A stretch of 64,000 nt of DNA, taken from contig OU452225.1 of NCBI GenBank assembly GCA_911728455.2, forward strand, positions 13,614,731-13,678,730. Direction: 5' to 3'. Both the position numbers and the translations under genes were made by a program. Below are positions 36,741 through 49,600 of the stretch, one piece after another (within the stretch, counting starts at the first letter, position 1; every line of letters begins with the position of its first letter). This stretch comes from Marthasterias glacialis. Taxonomy: Eukaryota; Echinodermata; Asteroidea; Forcipulatida; Asteriidae. The notes under the pieces were generated by a model. That model had not been told where the DNA came from and did not search any database. It worked only from the letters and a program-made list of their open reading frames with translations.

Positions 36741-38871
36741 GCCTTTGAAGACCTTCACTTAACCCCGGCAGTACCCCTGGGCCGATTGAATCAGCCTGAT
36801 TTTTCGGACTGAGAAATGGTAGGGGCGATTAAATCGGCCCCCTTTTTTATTTTCATTGTATTGGTTTAAAACACACCACGTGATCTTGATGACCTTTGTG
36901 AAAGTTCAGGTTGTGACCAAAACAAAGTTTGGGGACGTCAGCTTTGAACTAAAGTCTGAGTCAGTATTTCTGGCATTTTTAATTTTCATTTAAAAAAAAA
37001 AAGAAAGTCATAATTTACAGCTTAAAATGCATGGCACTATAAAACAGGGCACTGCTAGTGTTAACCCAAGGCACCAAGGACAATTGTCCTGGGTGCCCCT
37101 TGCTGTTACCAGGATGCCCTTTGCAATGACACGTTCATGTGCAGAAGCACCTTTTTCCCTGCCGTTACCATGGGAAAAATGCCACGCCCCCTTCAAGAAT
37201 AAAATCAAGGGCCTCCACACGTACCTTGACACGCAAGTATGACAGCATGTCCTCCTCTCATCCCTTCTCAACTATTGAGAATATTTGCGGATCAAAATCC
37301 AATAAGGCATGTCTTTGAAATAAGAAAAAACTCAGGCTTCAACTGACACAACCTCCCAAAGTAATGAAGCGGACTTTCCCGGTACACACAATATTTCTGT
37401 TATTCCACATTTCAATCCATTATATCCTACTCTCGTTTTCCCTTCGCTCCCCTTCGCCCCTGTTAAAAAATACAAAGAAAGAAAGAGATCTACAGGGGGA
37501 GGAAAGAAAAAAAAAAAAAAAAAAACAGTCTCCTGGTTGACATGCATGGATGATACTTAATCAGTCGTAAGACTGGATGTTCCAAATATCCTTCTCTTAG
37601 ACTATTCCACTGTGAGGCCGAACGGGCAATGAACTATAAACACCAAGATCCACAGTACACCACAAACACACACAGACTTTCATTAATGTGCAGGGAAGAG
37701 CCTCGGCAAGGACTTAGTCAGAAAATGTCACTTGCTAGCCACATTTGATCCGGAGGTGGATCTGGAATTTTCTGAGTGAGGGCATGACTCCAAATGTCCG
37801 GATTCTCAAGTGTCTCTTTTTTGACAGTGTTTCATTTCACAGGTGAGGATTTACACATAAATGGCATCTTTGAGATTCCTACTTTTTTCCAATAGTAAGT
37901 CATTACAACCTTGTGAAATTGATAATAATAAAAAAAAACAGTCTGCAAAAGTTTGTTTACATCGAAAGTGAGGCATCACACAAACTTTGAAGGGCTGAAA
38001 CTTCGAAGCCGACTGAAAGGCGACTGAATTCAGATTGAATTGTTGGGGGCGGGGGATTAGAGACTTCCCAACAGATTTCAGGGTTGATCAGGTGGATTGG
38101 GATGAACATGTAAATCTCCATTCCTAGAATGAAATGGTTCTGATCAGGGCTCCAGCCGATCACTCCACCGTTTCTTCCAGAGACCACACCCATGCCACAT
38201 ATCCCCAACTCCTTCTCAGAGGATTCTTGTTTCACCCCGAATCGGAGTTCCAAGTTTACAAACATGTGACTCACATGAGACTTAATTCAGCATCCCCCAC
38301 AGACAGCCAATCATGGTGTCTACAACCAAAGTGCCCACTCACATCGTGTGCCAGTGAACTACATGCACGCATCCAATGTTTCCTTGCGTGATTGTTGAGT
38401 TACAATTGGGACTCATGTTTGTCCACAGGAAGTGGGTTGTTAGATTGAAGTACATGTAGTTCCAACCTACCGATGAGGGGGAAAAAAATTCAGGTGGCTG
38501 ACTAGCGTCTTGATTCTGATGGGGGGGGGGGAGAGGTGACTAAATTTGGTCCCAAACACCTTCCTTATGTCACAAAAGTAACACACCTGGAGCAACTTTA
38601 GTACCAAGAGATTTGGTGGGGAAATTATAGTACATTATAGTAGCTGTATTTAAAAGAACCAACCATTTTCAGACCACATATATATGTGTAAATCCACGTA
38701 AAAAGCTGTATCCATTCGTTGTGTATCCCCGCTACTGCCGTTTACCAGGTTGTTTGCATCTTAACCGGGGTAGTGATCCCTGGCTTATCGGCAGCACGGT
38801 TCGGCTTCTGACTGGTCCCCCCGAGCAAAGTAGATTTGGTATTGCACATAGGACCGCCCACCAACAATAAG

Positions 38872-38944
38872 GGCTGGTTAGCTCAGTTGGTAGAGCGCTC
38901 GTACGGTATTCGAGAGGTCGCGGGTTCGAGTCCGGCATCAGCCA
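38872..38944 (+). tRNA. tRNA-like sequence, Thr(GGT)-like, probably a SINE head or pseudogene
   Basis: A 73-nt cloverleaf can be drawn: acceptor GGCTGGT paired with ATCAGCC (one G-U), D arm GCTC/GAGC with loop AGTTGGTA, anticodon arm CTCGT/TCGAG, T loop TTCGAGT and discriminator A. The anticodon position reads GGT (Thr). Against a working tRNA: position 33 is C instead of U, the 31-39 pair is T-T, and the T stem has one G-G mismatch. The sequence is followed by TTTTCTTTGCTCACC, which also follows the tRNA-like parts of SINE remnants near 30660 and 30880, so it is more likely a SINE head than a functional gene. Confidence 0.55.
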
Positions 38945-38995
38945 AATTTTCTTTGCTCACCCTATTTATTTATATATATATATAATATATATATG
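38945..38995 (+). mobile_element. 3' part of the tRNA-headed SINE, ending in a TA-rich tail
   Basis: TTTTCTTTGCTCACC plus TATTTATTTATATATAT follows the tRNA-like head. The same short tail follows a minus-strand tRNA-like sequence at 30660 and plus-strand B-box remnants at 30882 and 56588. Confidence 0.5.
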
Positions 38996-40218
38996 TTAGT
39001 GGATGAGGCAGCATCTCAGGTAAATTAATTCCAATCCTTGAATTCGGAAAAGGATTTTCAGAACAATGTGTAACAAAATTTGCCAGCACCAAACAACATC
39101 AAAACTTCCAAGTTTGGGGGAAAACAGAATACATAATGGTAAAATAATATTCTATGCATACTATGTGTGCAGCTGTTTAAATTCATAAAACATGGTATTC
39201 ACTTGTCATATTCTCAAAGCTCAGATCACGCCTGGCAAAAATATTTCACAGGGAGGTTGGTTAATTCATTATGTTTGTTTTAGAAGATTTATTTGAACAT
39301 TCTGAGAATGATGTTAAGGACAATGGCTGAGAAGGTGTAGACTCATGCAGGGAGTGGGGGTGGGTGAGTTTCCAATAGGCAATTACATAGTATGCAGGAA
39401 TCTACAATTACAAGTCAATTCTCCGATTTCAACTATTTCCCTCAAACCATTGATTTCATCTTTCATTTATGTCCTTACTAATGCATTTTGTGAAATGACT
39501 TCAATTGTACAAATTGGTTTCATCTTGCAAAAAAGGTATTTTTGTATTCCTCCCAATATTCTTGCTTCAAATTTTCTATTTTTTGAAAGAAAATGAACAA
39601 GGTGTATTTTTTAGTTTGCGAAGGTCTTTTCCGGTTAAACAGTTTTTTGTGGAATCGTCAGAGTAAAATAACCAATCTACAGAAAACTGTGGATTTTTAT
39701 TGAATCTATTTTGTGTAGATTCATATGAAAAGAGTCTATACTTAATAGTGTGGCATCACAAAAATGGTTTGAAATGTACCACTGTAACATCTGATCGCAA
39801 TCCAGACATAATCAAAATACGTATGACATTAAATTAAAAATACAGTAACAAGCTCAACAGAAAATGATCACTTGATATCGATCACACAGAACACACTTCT
39901 AAAACCAATGTTCTACCTCAACTATTTAAACCATAAAATCCTCTGAAAACACATGTTCTCTCAATAAAAATAGGGTTGTGGTGAATGTCCACAACCACAA
40001 GAGTAAGTTACGAAGTAAATACAATTAGGAAGAGGATGTTAAAAGAAAGAGGCAATGGCTCGGGCAGTTGACAGTGTTCTTAACAGGTTTATATGTAAGG
40101 CTTTATGTTGGCAGATATTGCACAGCAAATGTGAAGAAAAACAGATGCACTGTTCAAGAAAATTATCTTGAGCACAAACAGACCTCTCTCCTTGCTGCCC
40201 CCCCCCAAAAAAAAAAAA

Positions 40219-40219
40219 A

Positions 40220-40280
<61 letters not shown>
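40219..40280 (+). repeat. (AAT)n microsatellite
   Basis: About 20 AAT units after a C8-A tract, followed to about 40460 by A/T-rich AAAT-type low complexity sequence. Confidence 0.9.
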
Positions 40281-40281
<1 letters not shown>

Positions 40282-40554
40282 CAGTAATTAAATAAAAAAA
40301 ACTAGAATAAAATAAAATAAATAAATAAAAAACAAAAAACAAAAAATAATAAATAAATAAATAGATGAAATAAAATAAATAAATGTAAAAAAAAGAAACA
40401 AATATAATAGTAATAACAAATAAATAAAATTAATAAAATAATTAAAAAATGAAATAATCTAGTAAGGTTTGTGGTAACACCATGTACATAAATCTCTCTT
40501 AAATAAGCTGTGGTGGTTCTGAATGCCCCCCACCCCACTCCGGCAAATTTCATC

Positions 40555-40680
40555 TTTGAGAGAGGGCAAGGCCACACTTTGCAACTTTAGGGCACTTCCA
40601 TTGGAAGAACTTAAACTCTACGGGAACCTTTCGAAGAGGCACTAAGGCCAAGACCAGGGCAACAGAGGCAGTGTAGCACC
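40555..40680 (+). repeat. GCC-rich repeat family E copy
   Basis: GAGGGCAAGGCCACAC, GGGCACTTCCATTGGAAG and AAGACCAGGGCAACAGAGGC. It abuts the SINE at 40740. Confidence 0.6.
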
Positions 40681-40739
40681 ACCGGTTCTTATCAGAGCCA
40701 CCACAACTCATATGACAAAGAGAGATTTCATTGTAGTAG

Positions 40740-41050
40740 GGTGTCATGGCAGAGCGGTCTAAGACGCCAGGCTCGAGTTCTGGTGGTCAAGTCATCGGGG
40801 TCATGACACTTGCGTCCTTGAGCAAGATGCTTTTCTATAGTTGCCTCTCTTCACCCAGGGGTACAAATGGGTACCTGCGAGGGTAGAGGTTGATATTGTG
40901 TTTGAAAAAGCATTCGGTGTGCCACAGCAGCTCGGGGCTGTACATGTATACTCCCCGAGGAGCTGAGAAAGATTACAGGAATGTTATTGGCCCAATGACC
41001 AGGGCACTGATGTAAAGCTATAAAAACTAGTGATCGATAGTACTATTATT
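40740..41050 (+). mobile_element. tRNA-Leu-like SINE
   Basis: The head GGCAGAGCGGTCTAAGACGC resembles a tRNA-Leu D arm and is followed by CAGGCTCGAGTTCTGG. The body contains CCTTGAGCAAGATGCTTT and GGGTACCTGCGAGGG, text typical of tRNA-derived SINE bodies in animals. The 3' limit is uncertain. Confidence 0.6.
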
Positions 41051-41714
41051 CATGTACACGGAGTTACTCCAAACCGTACTAGATTGTAACTCCATGTAAA
41101 GTTACAAACCCTACCAATAACGGTCATGAGAATGAAAAAAAAAGAAACCTATTTTTTGTCTTTTAAATGGCCCTTTGAAAAAAAAGGCAATTAAAAACAT
41201 AATAACTAGAATTGGTTTAAAGGCAATGGAGGAGGGGGAGGGGGCAGGTTTCTGTGATTTTTGTCCATTGCCTTGTAAAGTTTATGGCCAGCAGTATGGA
41301 AGCTTACTATTTTCTTTTCAATTCCAGCAAAGCTTTTTTGACAAATGAATTGTGAGAGGTTGTTGTTTCCTTTCAATTTTCACATACATTGATGAAAAAT
41401 ATGTGCTGAATGTACCCCAACCATAGCAGGTTTTTCCTTTATACAAGACCTTGACCTTTTGTAGAAAAGTATGATTTCATTCAGTAAATGTGATCGTCGA
41501 AAGCAGGCATGCAAAACGGTATACAATAAAAACTGCTGCTTGCTTCAGGGCATACTATTTCCACTTTTTTTTCTGAGAATGTTGTCCTTTTTTAAAAAGA
41601 TAGAAGCTGCCATGTTTATTTTTTTTTACGAGGCCCTGGAGCACTGCAATGAATGAAGCAGCTGAACTTCAGAGAGATTGCTCAAGCAAAATACAGCCAC
41701 TTAATTTTTTTAAC

Positions 41715-41945
41715 ACCTTCCCGAAGGCCACAGGGTTGGAGTGGGGGTCGCATCCAAGCGTGTCATCCTGCGCCGCTTGCTCCCATTGTCCGAGGTGTTA
41801 CGGGATGATAAGAATGCGTCAGAGTTCACTGCTGATGCCTCCTGCCCATGCCCAGCAAGGCAGAGGATAGAGCCCCCAACATTGTGGCTGGCTGTCTGAC
41901 GCGACACCTGCTCACGCGGGGGGTTGTTCATTAGGCATGGTAGGC
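41715..41945 (-). other. isolated CpG-rich open segment of unknown origin
   Basis: About 230 bases of distinctly higher GC, open on the minus strand (41931 down to 41710) with a protein-like composition: QTASHNVGGSILCLAGHGQ, later SSRNTSDNGSKRRRMTRLD. A donor-like AAGGTGTTA follows. No convincing acceptor precedes it and no family is recognised. An exon, a fragment of a transposable element or a promoter patch are all possible. Confidence 0.25.
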
Positions 41946-42170
41946 ATCAAAACACCAGCGCCCCATTAGCATTTTACAGAAATGTGGGCCCACTAACCTT
42001 CTCAGAAAAAAATGCCGCTTAACAATTTCAGTTTCTAAGCTAGCCCAATCAGACACAAAAAAGTACCCTAAAACCTTTAGCAATTTTAGCAAGTATTGGT
42101 TACACTTTGGTTGTTATTTTACCGAGCACCACTCCGATCAACCACATTAATGCGGCTTAAAGCCCATGGA

Positions 42171-42524
42171 CACAACATTAGTAATTGTCAAAGACCAACA
42201 TCCACACTTTATGTAACCCAACAATCCCAACATATTATTACATGAGACGACAAACCTGTAAACAATTTAAGCTAAATCGATTATTGCGGTCCCAAGAAAG
42301 TAGCATAAAATTCACTGCTTTAGAACATCAAGTTCTGGTCTGGCAAGATCAAAACTAATTGTTTTACTCATCTCTCAAAAACTATGTACAATTTCAGGGG
42401 GAAAAAATATTTCGAAGGAAGTTTTCCACCATGACCATCTTTATACCATGTGAGCTACAACTGTCTGTGCAAATATCTGAACACTTAATTTTGTCAGTCT
42501 TACCAATGGTGGACACACCCTTTT
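42171..42524 (+). mobile_element. MITE family C copy
   Basis: Starts AACATTAGTAATTGTCAAAG, ends TCTTACCAATGGTGGACAC, and contains CATCTCTCAAAAACTATG and TTTATACCATGTGAGCTAC. Related copies are at 55300, 62718 and, inverted, 12320. Confidence 0.6.
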
Positions 42525-43554
42525 ACACCCTTTAATGAGGCCTTAATCTGATAAGCCAAGCACTTGTTACCATGGTGGTGCTTTTACGTGGATCTCAATA
42601 ATTCAAATCAAGACCTTGAACTTTGCAGTAATGAGGGTAATTCGCTCCATTCCCTGAAGCCTTCGCCTCTGCTCTTTTTTGGGGGAAAAAAATATGCCCC
42701 AAAATCAACAAGCTGTAATTAAATCAGTCGAGTTGAAATAATTTTTGACATACCAATTTCCTCCTATCTGAAAGATGAAAGAACCCAAACCTAGATTTGA
42801 TCTCAGACTGATCGATACTTGGCTGAAACTCATACCAAGTGATATTTTGATTGATAATAATTTGACAACAGGGGCCTAATTACAAGGAACTGCTACCGTT
42901 TGCAAACAGTTACCTCTTGTGTAACAGACAATTCTGCACCGCCTTGTGGGTGAGCCAGGCATATTTGCATATGTGCATGTTTGTAGTTCTCTACACAAAG
43001 AAAACTCCGTACTAACCCAATCAAGCCCAGAACAGTAATTGGAGACTTTTGGGGGACGCTTGGTGGCACCAGACTACCAGGTTCATCCATTGCGCATGCT
43101 CAGAAATGCGTGCACAATGGAATATTACATGGTACGTTTACTACCACCTTAGCACAGCAAAGTCCTATATTGTAAGTAAAGGATGCAGTGGTATCAGCCA
43201 CTGGTAAACAGAAGGGGAAATGAGCAAGATTGGTGACCAGTCAAAGGGGATATTCTTTTCATGGTACTTTAGCTGGTAACCTGTTTCTGCTTAGTCAGAA
43301 ACTACTGTGCTTAGTAAACTTTTGCGATTGGGAACTGCATGAAACTATGTCTGGTTCATCAGTAACTGATATGACTTAACCATTCTTATTCTTACCTCAT
43401 TATGAAGCCAATCTGAGGCTGGAAGGACAAAATAGTCTGGGCCCCCTTTTTGGTTTTATGAGAATCACTATTCAGCATTGCTAACTTGCACACAGAGAAC
43501 GTGACGAAGACCAGATATAATGTGGCAGCATTTAGCGTTTAATGGTAGTACTTT

Positions 43555-43850
43555 CTCAGGCAGTATTTCCTGCGGTTTATGAACTGAGCAAGGTGGTAAA
43601 AATTCACATTGATGATTGAAGTAAGATTTACGCGGTCTGCAAACTGACAAGAACTCAGCGCTCAAATGTGGGATAATTCCGTATACACATAATTCCAAAT
43701 TGTGAGATATTGGTATGTAGAGGTCCGGGGGAAAAGCTCATAAATGACAAAATGAACATCTTAGGATTTATTTCCTTTATGGCAAGTTTTCACAGCGAGC
43801 TGGTGATATTGGCCAAAAAATGAGTGCGGTGGTCACTGAAAGCTGCAAAG
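43555..43850 (+). repeat. repeat family D, copy 2
   Basis: Direct-orientation relative of 15950-16205 at low identity, with ATGGCAAGTTTTCACAGCG and GCGGTGGTCACTGAAAG. Confidence 0.5.
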
Positions 43851-46264
43851 TGGGTCTCCCCAGCAGGTCAGGGGGCAACACTGTTTCCCAGATAAACACA
43901 AGTACATGTGTATGAAGAAAGAGCAACTCTAACATAACATCATTTCTGCACTTCACATTGGCAGCAATCGGAACTTCCCGACCCTTCCCCAAAACCTTTC
44001 GCTTTCGACCGCATACAGTGCTATTTATAGAGTGTCCCTTAAAGGAAAAGTGCATCATTGGTTTTGGGAAGCCTAACTTAATTCCTATCCTCTTGCTGAT
44101 CAATAAACACATCAAACAAGCAGTCTGTAAACACCTTCAGGAAAATCAGTGGGCACATTTGAGGGAAAACCACAAAAGCAGTTTACGTTTTGTCAGGGAT
44201 TATGTGCAATTGTGCAAGATCACATCGGTTTTTATTCCATGGCACTCAAAAAACCAAAGCAAAACAAAAACATGAACAAAGAAGAAATCAGCTGAAAAAT
44301 TACACGTCTGTTCTTCACAACATCTTGTCATCATGAACTGGTTTGATTGGCTGAAAGTTTGATTCACTTGTTACTTTCCCCTCTATGTGTGTACTTGTCA
44401 AAGAGACTCTGCTTTGAATTTGGCTTTTTTTTGTTTTTTTGTTTTGTTTTTTGTTTTACACGAATAAGCACAGAAGGGAACTTCAGTGCCCACTACCATG
44501 GAGAATGCCATAAAACAGGAAATGTATAACAGAGTGAAAAATACAATAATGTGATTAAGGATAAGCGATTACAATACAGCTAGTAAAACACAAGTTACTA
44601 CTAGTACAAGGCAGTAAATTTTCATTGGGTTAATCTGGGCGATCTGCATAAAATTTCCAGACATTTTCATTCCTCTAAATACTCGAGAGCCGATATAAGA
44701 TTACTAAAAAAGCAGAGTATGGTTCAGGGTAGAGGAAACTTTCTACTACTGTGAAACATTACAGAAACACAGCCATGTACAAGGGACTGATTAACTCTAG
44801 CTATGTCAAATTACTGTTAAGGGTTTGCCCGTGGACAGACAAAACAACATTTAGCTAGACAAGTGGGCGACTTGAACTTTATTCCCTGACGCCATGCATG
44901 CCTAATAGTCCAGTTAGAATACAGCTACCCCCCCCCCCCACCCACATCTCCCCAACCAAACTGACAATTATGATTATGCATTTATGCATGTGTGTTGTGT
45001 CTACACAACTGCACTAGTTGGTTGTTTGTCACTGGCATCAATGTTTCTTGTCTGATTTTATTTCGGGGTTTTTTTTTTGTCTTGTTTTTTTTTCTTCCAG
45101 TTGATGTGTTGTATAGTTTATTTATATATACGTTTTATATAACACACCTCTTGTTGACTCTCCATCCCGATTGGCTAATAAAACACTGACACATGGTGTT
45201 CATTCATAGTGGCCAGGAGTAGTACCCAAACAATGTACTATTTTGTGCGTCTGGTACTAGTCTTAAATTCTGCTACGGTTCCAAAAGACAAGTGCCTGGT
45301 TGTACAGAGCCCCCTTATGGTTTGAAATGTTTTATCATTTCATTTCAATGGCCCGACTGTCAATATGTGTATAAAACCATGAACACTTTGCTCAGAGCGA
45401 GTAGAATGTGCTTAGTACATGGTTTCACCCACAATTAGAGTCTGCGTTGGGTTTTATTTACACTCTTCTATGCTGGTCTGTCATCATTTTTCACAAACTC
45501 AATGCAGTCTTTGGAAACCTACATGTACTTGAGCACAAAATGTACATCTACATATGGGCCCATGTTCAGGTACAATGTTTGCACACTACCCTGTACAGTA
45601 TAGTGTGTTCATGTATAATTATGTACATGTACGTACCTGCAAGATACCCATCTGATACCCGTAGACCTTTACATTATGCTCCATGATTGTATACAATGAT
45701 CACTGATTACCGATACCCTACAAAAAGGGACCAGGCTACTTTTTCTTTCCTGCCTCGGTTGCACTAAATTGAAAGAGAGAAAACAAGATGGCCCCGTACC
45801 AAAGCTTGACACCTCCGAACTGTAAATAAGATCATCAGTGTATCTGTGTATTTTCCACAAATTTTTTTAAAATGGAAAAAAAGGAAAAATCGAAGTGTCT
45901 TTTAAATAAATACATTAATTCTCTCAAAAAAAAATGTGGTTTAAACCAGGTTGTGTAATTGTTTTTGTTTTTTTTTTATATTTTTTAAGACACTCGAACG
46001 AAAATACCTCATCTTTACCATAAACCAAAAATGAGCATAGGCTGCCGAACTGTTGTGAACAAAAAATAAACGACACATTTGACTCCAGGATGAAATTTAA
46101 ACATGTCAACAAGCTCCACCTCCCCCCCTTGCAGAAAACCAACTCAAGCAGAATGCAAAATCATACCGTATGATCACGGTTTATGACAACGAACACCAGC
46201 CAACCAAAAAGAAGCAGAGGGAGAGGAGGGGAAAAAAAAAATAAATAAATAAAAAAAAAATAGC

Positions 46265-46520
46265 GAACAGGAGCGATAGAGAGTAATTCCAAGGCAGCTC
46301 GGTATTACGTCAGATGAACTGCTGAGCTGCCGTTAGGGGCTAGAAGGCTGAGTCACAGTTACCATGGAAACCTTGGCTGGGCAGGCACCGTGGCCAGGCG
46401 ATAAGCTGGGTTGTTTTGCGTACGCTGATTAGCTAAGATGGGATCTGGTCGGCAAGTGGCGATTTTTATTTGTATGTTGCGCTGTTAATAATTTAATGGT
46501 CTATGCGTTCAGTCTGTAAT
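46265..46520. promoter_or_regulatory. possible enhancer island with CRE, AP-1 and X-box sites
   Basis: Non-repetitive, GC-richer patch within an A/T-rich intron. It contains TTACGTCA (46305-46312, CRE-like), TGAGTCAC (46349-46356, AP-1-like) and GTTACCATGGAAAC (46358-46371), a full match to the RFX X-box consensus GTNRCC-N(0-3)-RGYAAC style palindrome except one position. Three sites within 70 bases is suggestive. Function is inferred only. Confidence 0.3.
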
Positions 46521-48560
46521 GGTATAATGGATTCTTCATTATAACCGGGGTCTTGTGCATGCACACCGCTGTATTTCTAAAATATTTAATTAGTCCCAAA
46601 ATGTGTACTGATTTTTTGTTTTTAATTTTCTTCAATCAGTCATCAACAACATTCAGTATTGTTTGGATAACTGGTTTATCTGATATCATAATTCTATTTC
46701 TGTGGGTTAACTTTTATCATTTTTGCCCCCGAGTTGAACATGCATTTATAACATTTTGAGGAGCTTCTTTCTATAAATTGTATTACTGCTTTTTCCCTTT
46801 TTTTTTGTGTTTTGGTGCAACGCTATCTTATGCTGTGAGTTTGAATAACTCAATTATTGGCAGATATCATAATGACTCTTTTTATAACAATTTATATGTC
46901 TGTTATGAAATGGTTCCTGTGTTGCAACTTACTTCTAAAGATGTTTCCCCCAGCCCAACCCACGAAAAATAAATTTAAAAAAAAGACAGCTGATTTTAAC
47001 CAGTTTAAAGATAATTTTGGCTTCAGTTTATTTACAATGATTGTAAAACTTGTTTTCCAGAAGAAATTTCCACATCCACATGTCCATACAGCAGTAAATA
47101 TGCTTTGCCGATGTTACTTTTGCTGATCTGAATTTTAAAAAAAAAATAACAAATACAAAACTGGTATACACCTATATGCTAGCCTGTACACGTCATTTAG
47201 TATTTGTGAAAAAAAAAACAAGTTCCTTGGTCAACAAACTACCGTGATTGTTGCTAGCTGGTCATTTGCAGTAAGATACTGACATGCCAACACTGTTGGC
47301 AGACACCATTATGAGAAGCATCCAATACATTTGACAAATATTTCAAAAAAATATCAACCAAGGACATTTCAAATCTGCGAGGTGCCATGGTACCAAAGCC
47401 ACAGTCATTCATCCATGATTCCAACGATACAAAAAGAAAAGGCACTGGAACTCATCGCTGCTTTGTGTGTGTGTGTGGTGGGTGACAAAACGCATGTAAA
47501 GTGTAAGGCCGCTGTCTTTTGGTGCTTGGTTCAGTTGTCTTTTTGTGTATTCTCATCACATACTTTGCTTGCCTAGCAAGTTCTGAGAAGTATTCTAGCA
47601 TTTTCCTAACAAGACTTATTCTCTGACACCTCTTTAAATATCTGCTGAAAAGGTTTGAACAAATCTCACTCTTTTTGCCAGTGAGACTTTACAACAACAA
47701 CAAATAAAATAAGGAAACTCCATCAAAAAAAAACTAGTTTTGCTTTTACTTAACATAACATCCCCAGGTACCATTTATATTTCTGAGATAAATAAATAGT
47801 CTTTGCTTAAAAATTGTAAAACAAAAATTATGATTCCATTTGCTTGTTTGCCAGAAGAAAAGTCAACGACTTCGGCTATGAAAAAGTGTACGTACATACA
47901 CGTTCTGTAAAGTTTGTTTGAAATTTATCAGTATGTACTTTTTCAGGATCTTCGCATTATAAAAACTTTAGGGAATAATGTTAAGAGCTCATTCTTTTAT
48001 TTCGACTTGATGTTCCATGATGAAAGTTCAAAACAGTTTATATTGTGGATTGACCATGGTTTACACAAAATCTCGAGAAACCAAAAAACCAAATAGTAGT
48101 ATCTGGGACAATTATATCAACCACCATCAGTCAAAAAGCACAAAGAGCAATACATTAAAAAAAAAAAATGTAACTTTCCAAACCTACCCATATCAGATTG
48201 GCCCACTTTTTCTACTACACGTTTATTCTTTTACAGTAGTGAAATGACAACTGTTATTTTTCTGTTCTTGTTTTTGTTTTCTAACAAAATTGTTACCATA
48301 TACCAAGCACATGCTTCTGCAAGCAACGTACATGTACAATGTAAATCCTGACAATAGATGTGGATAAAGCGCAATGTCAACTATCATTACTTGTACATCA
48401 CTTTGTTTGATTAGCCTTATTCTTTCAAGGTATATCATTTAAACACAGCTACACCTTAACGGGTTGTGAATTGGCAAACATTCACACACAATATAAATCT
48501 GGGCAATGCTGTGGATACACACATGCCGGCCTGCTCAAACCTTTTTGTAAAACGACAAAC

Positions 48561-48800
48561 GGCACATTACAAATGCACAACGTGCAGCATCTAAATTTGG
48601 ACTTGGGGTGTAGAGTTCCAGTTGAGCTTCTCGCATTGCTTATAAAAGAACTATGGGATGCCAGCATGAAGACCGTGTACAGCACATTACAAATGCACAT
48701 CAAGTAGCGTCAGAATCTGAACTTGGGTACAGAATCCCATTTGGGCTTCTATACATTGCTTAAAGACTATGGTATGCTGAACAAAGCTAAAATAGACTGG
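48561..48800 (+). repeat. 120-base tandem duplication
   Basis: GGCACATTACAAATGCACA at 48561 recurs as AGCACATTACAAATGCACA at 48681. AGTTCCAGTTGAGCTTCT/AATCCCATTTGGGCTTCT and GAACTATGGGATGC/GACTATGGTATGC follow at the same offset. Confidence 0.75.
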
Positions 48801-49108
48801 TTCCCATCAACTGGAGACATGATGACTCCACCAAAGCATGTTAAGAACTTGACATTGATGGTGAACAGGCAGAAGCATCGCGTAACACCAAATAATTCGG
48901 ACATTTAAATCTATCTTCTCTACGTTCATCATTATTTTGCTAATAATTCTTGAAGCGGGCTGACGAGGGGCCTTGTATAATTTCATTTATGCTACAAATG
49001 TCCACGCCTTCTTCTTCAATAACTTTGTTTGCTGACGAGTAAATTTCTATTTCTGAACACTTAAGAAAAACGATTGTCTACATTTGTGTATAAAATAGGT
49101 TACACGCC

Positions 49109-49277
49109 TTATGTTCTGACACCATTATGTTCCAACATTCCCTGTTCTGACACCCGTATGCTCCGACACCCCAACATGTATGCTCCTAACCCTAACCCTC
49201 ACCCTCACCCTAGCATGTAGATCACAAGAGGTTATCAGAACATAGGGTTGTCAGAACATAGTGGTGTCGAAAACATA
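49109..49277. repeat. foldback with telomere-like core
   Basis: Arms TTATGTTCTGACACCATTAT and ATAGTGGTGTCGAAAACATA pair, with further TGTTCTGACA / TGTCAGAACA pairing. In the centre, 49185-49212 reads CCTAACCCTAACCCTCACCC then TCACCCTA, a (CCCTAA)n-like tract. Confidence 0.7.
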
Positions 49278-49600
49278 GTGCAGTCACCATAAAATAACCA
49301 CACAGGAGGAACAATTATAACAGGCAAGGGGCTAGTTGGTTTGTCAATTCATATTCTGCTAAGCTAACCCTGAAAACCAGAGGCAATTAATCGAATCCCA
49401 TGATGTAACACCAAACGAATCGGCAGGTACCATCAGCCATCCTCAATTAGTTGAAAATTTGTAACTAGCAAATTAAAATAACTGTGATGTGTTGTAAGTG
49501 CTTTTTTTTTACCCAACATTTGCTTGCCTTATTAAAAGTAACTTTTCCCTTTATTAAAAGTAACTGTGTTTAAACAGCTCTGTCACACCACAAGAAGAAA

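Noticed and set aside
38732..38938. Minus-strand frame reading PDSNPRPLEYRTSALPTEL
   Set aside because: This is the antisense translation of the tRNA-like sequence, a common spurious protein.
40039..40295. Poly-Leu and poly-Ile frames
   Set aside because: Translation of the (AAT)n microsatellite.
43390..43420. Donor GAG|GTAAGA with an upstream CTTCCAG acceptor, minus strand
   Set aside because: The implied exon of 17 or 23 nt would break the phase-0 pattern of the gene.
45636..45720. Minus-strand segment between TTTTTGTAG and CAG|GTACGT
   Set aside because: All three frames contain stops, so it cannot be a coding exon; a non-coding exon is possible but unsupported.
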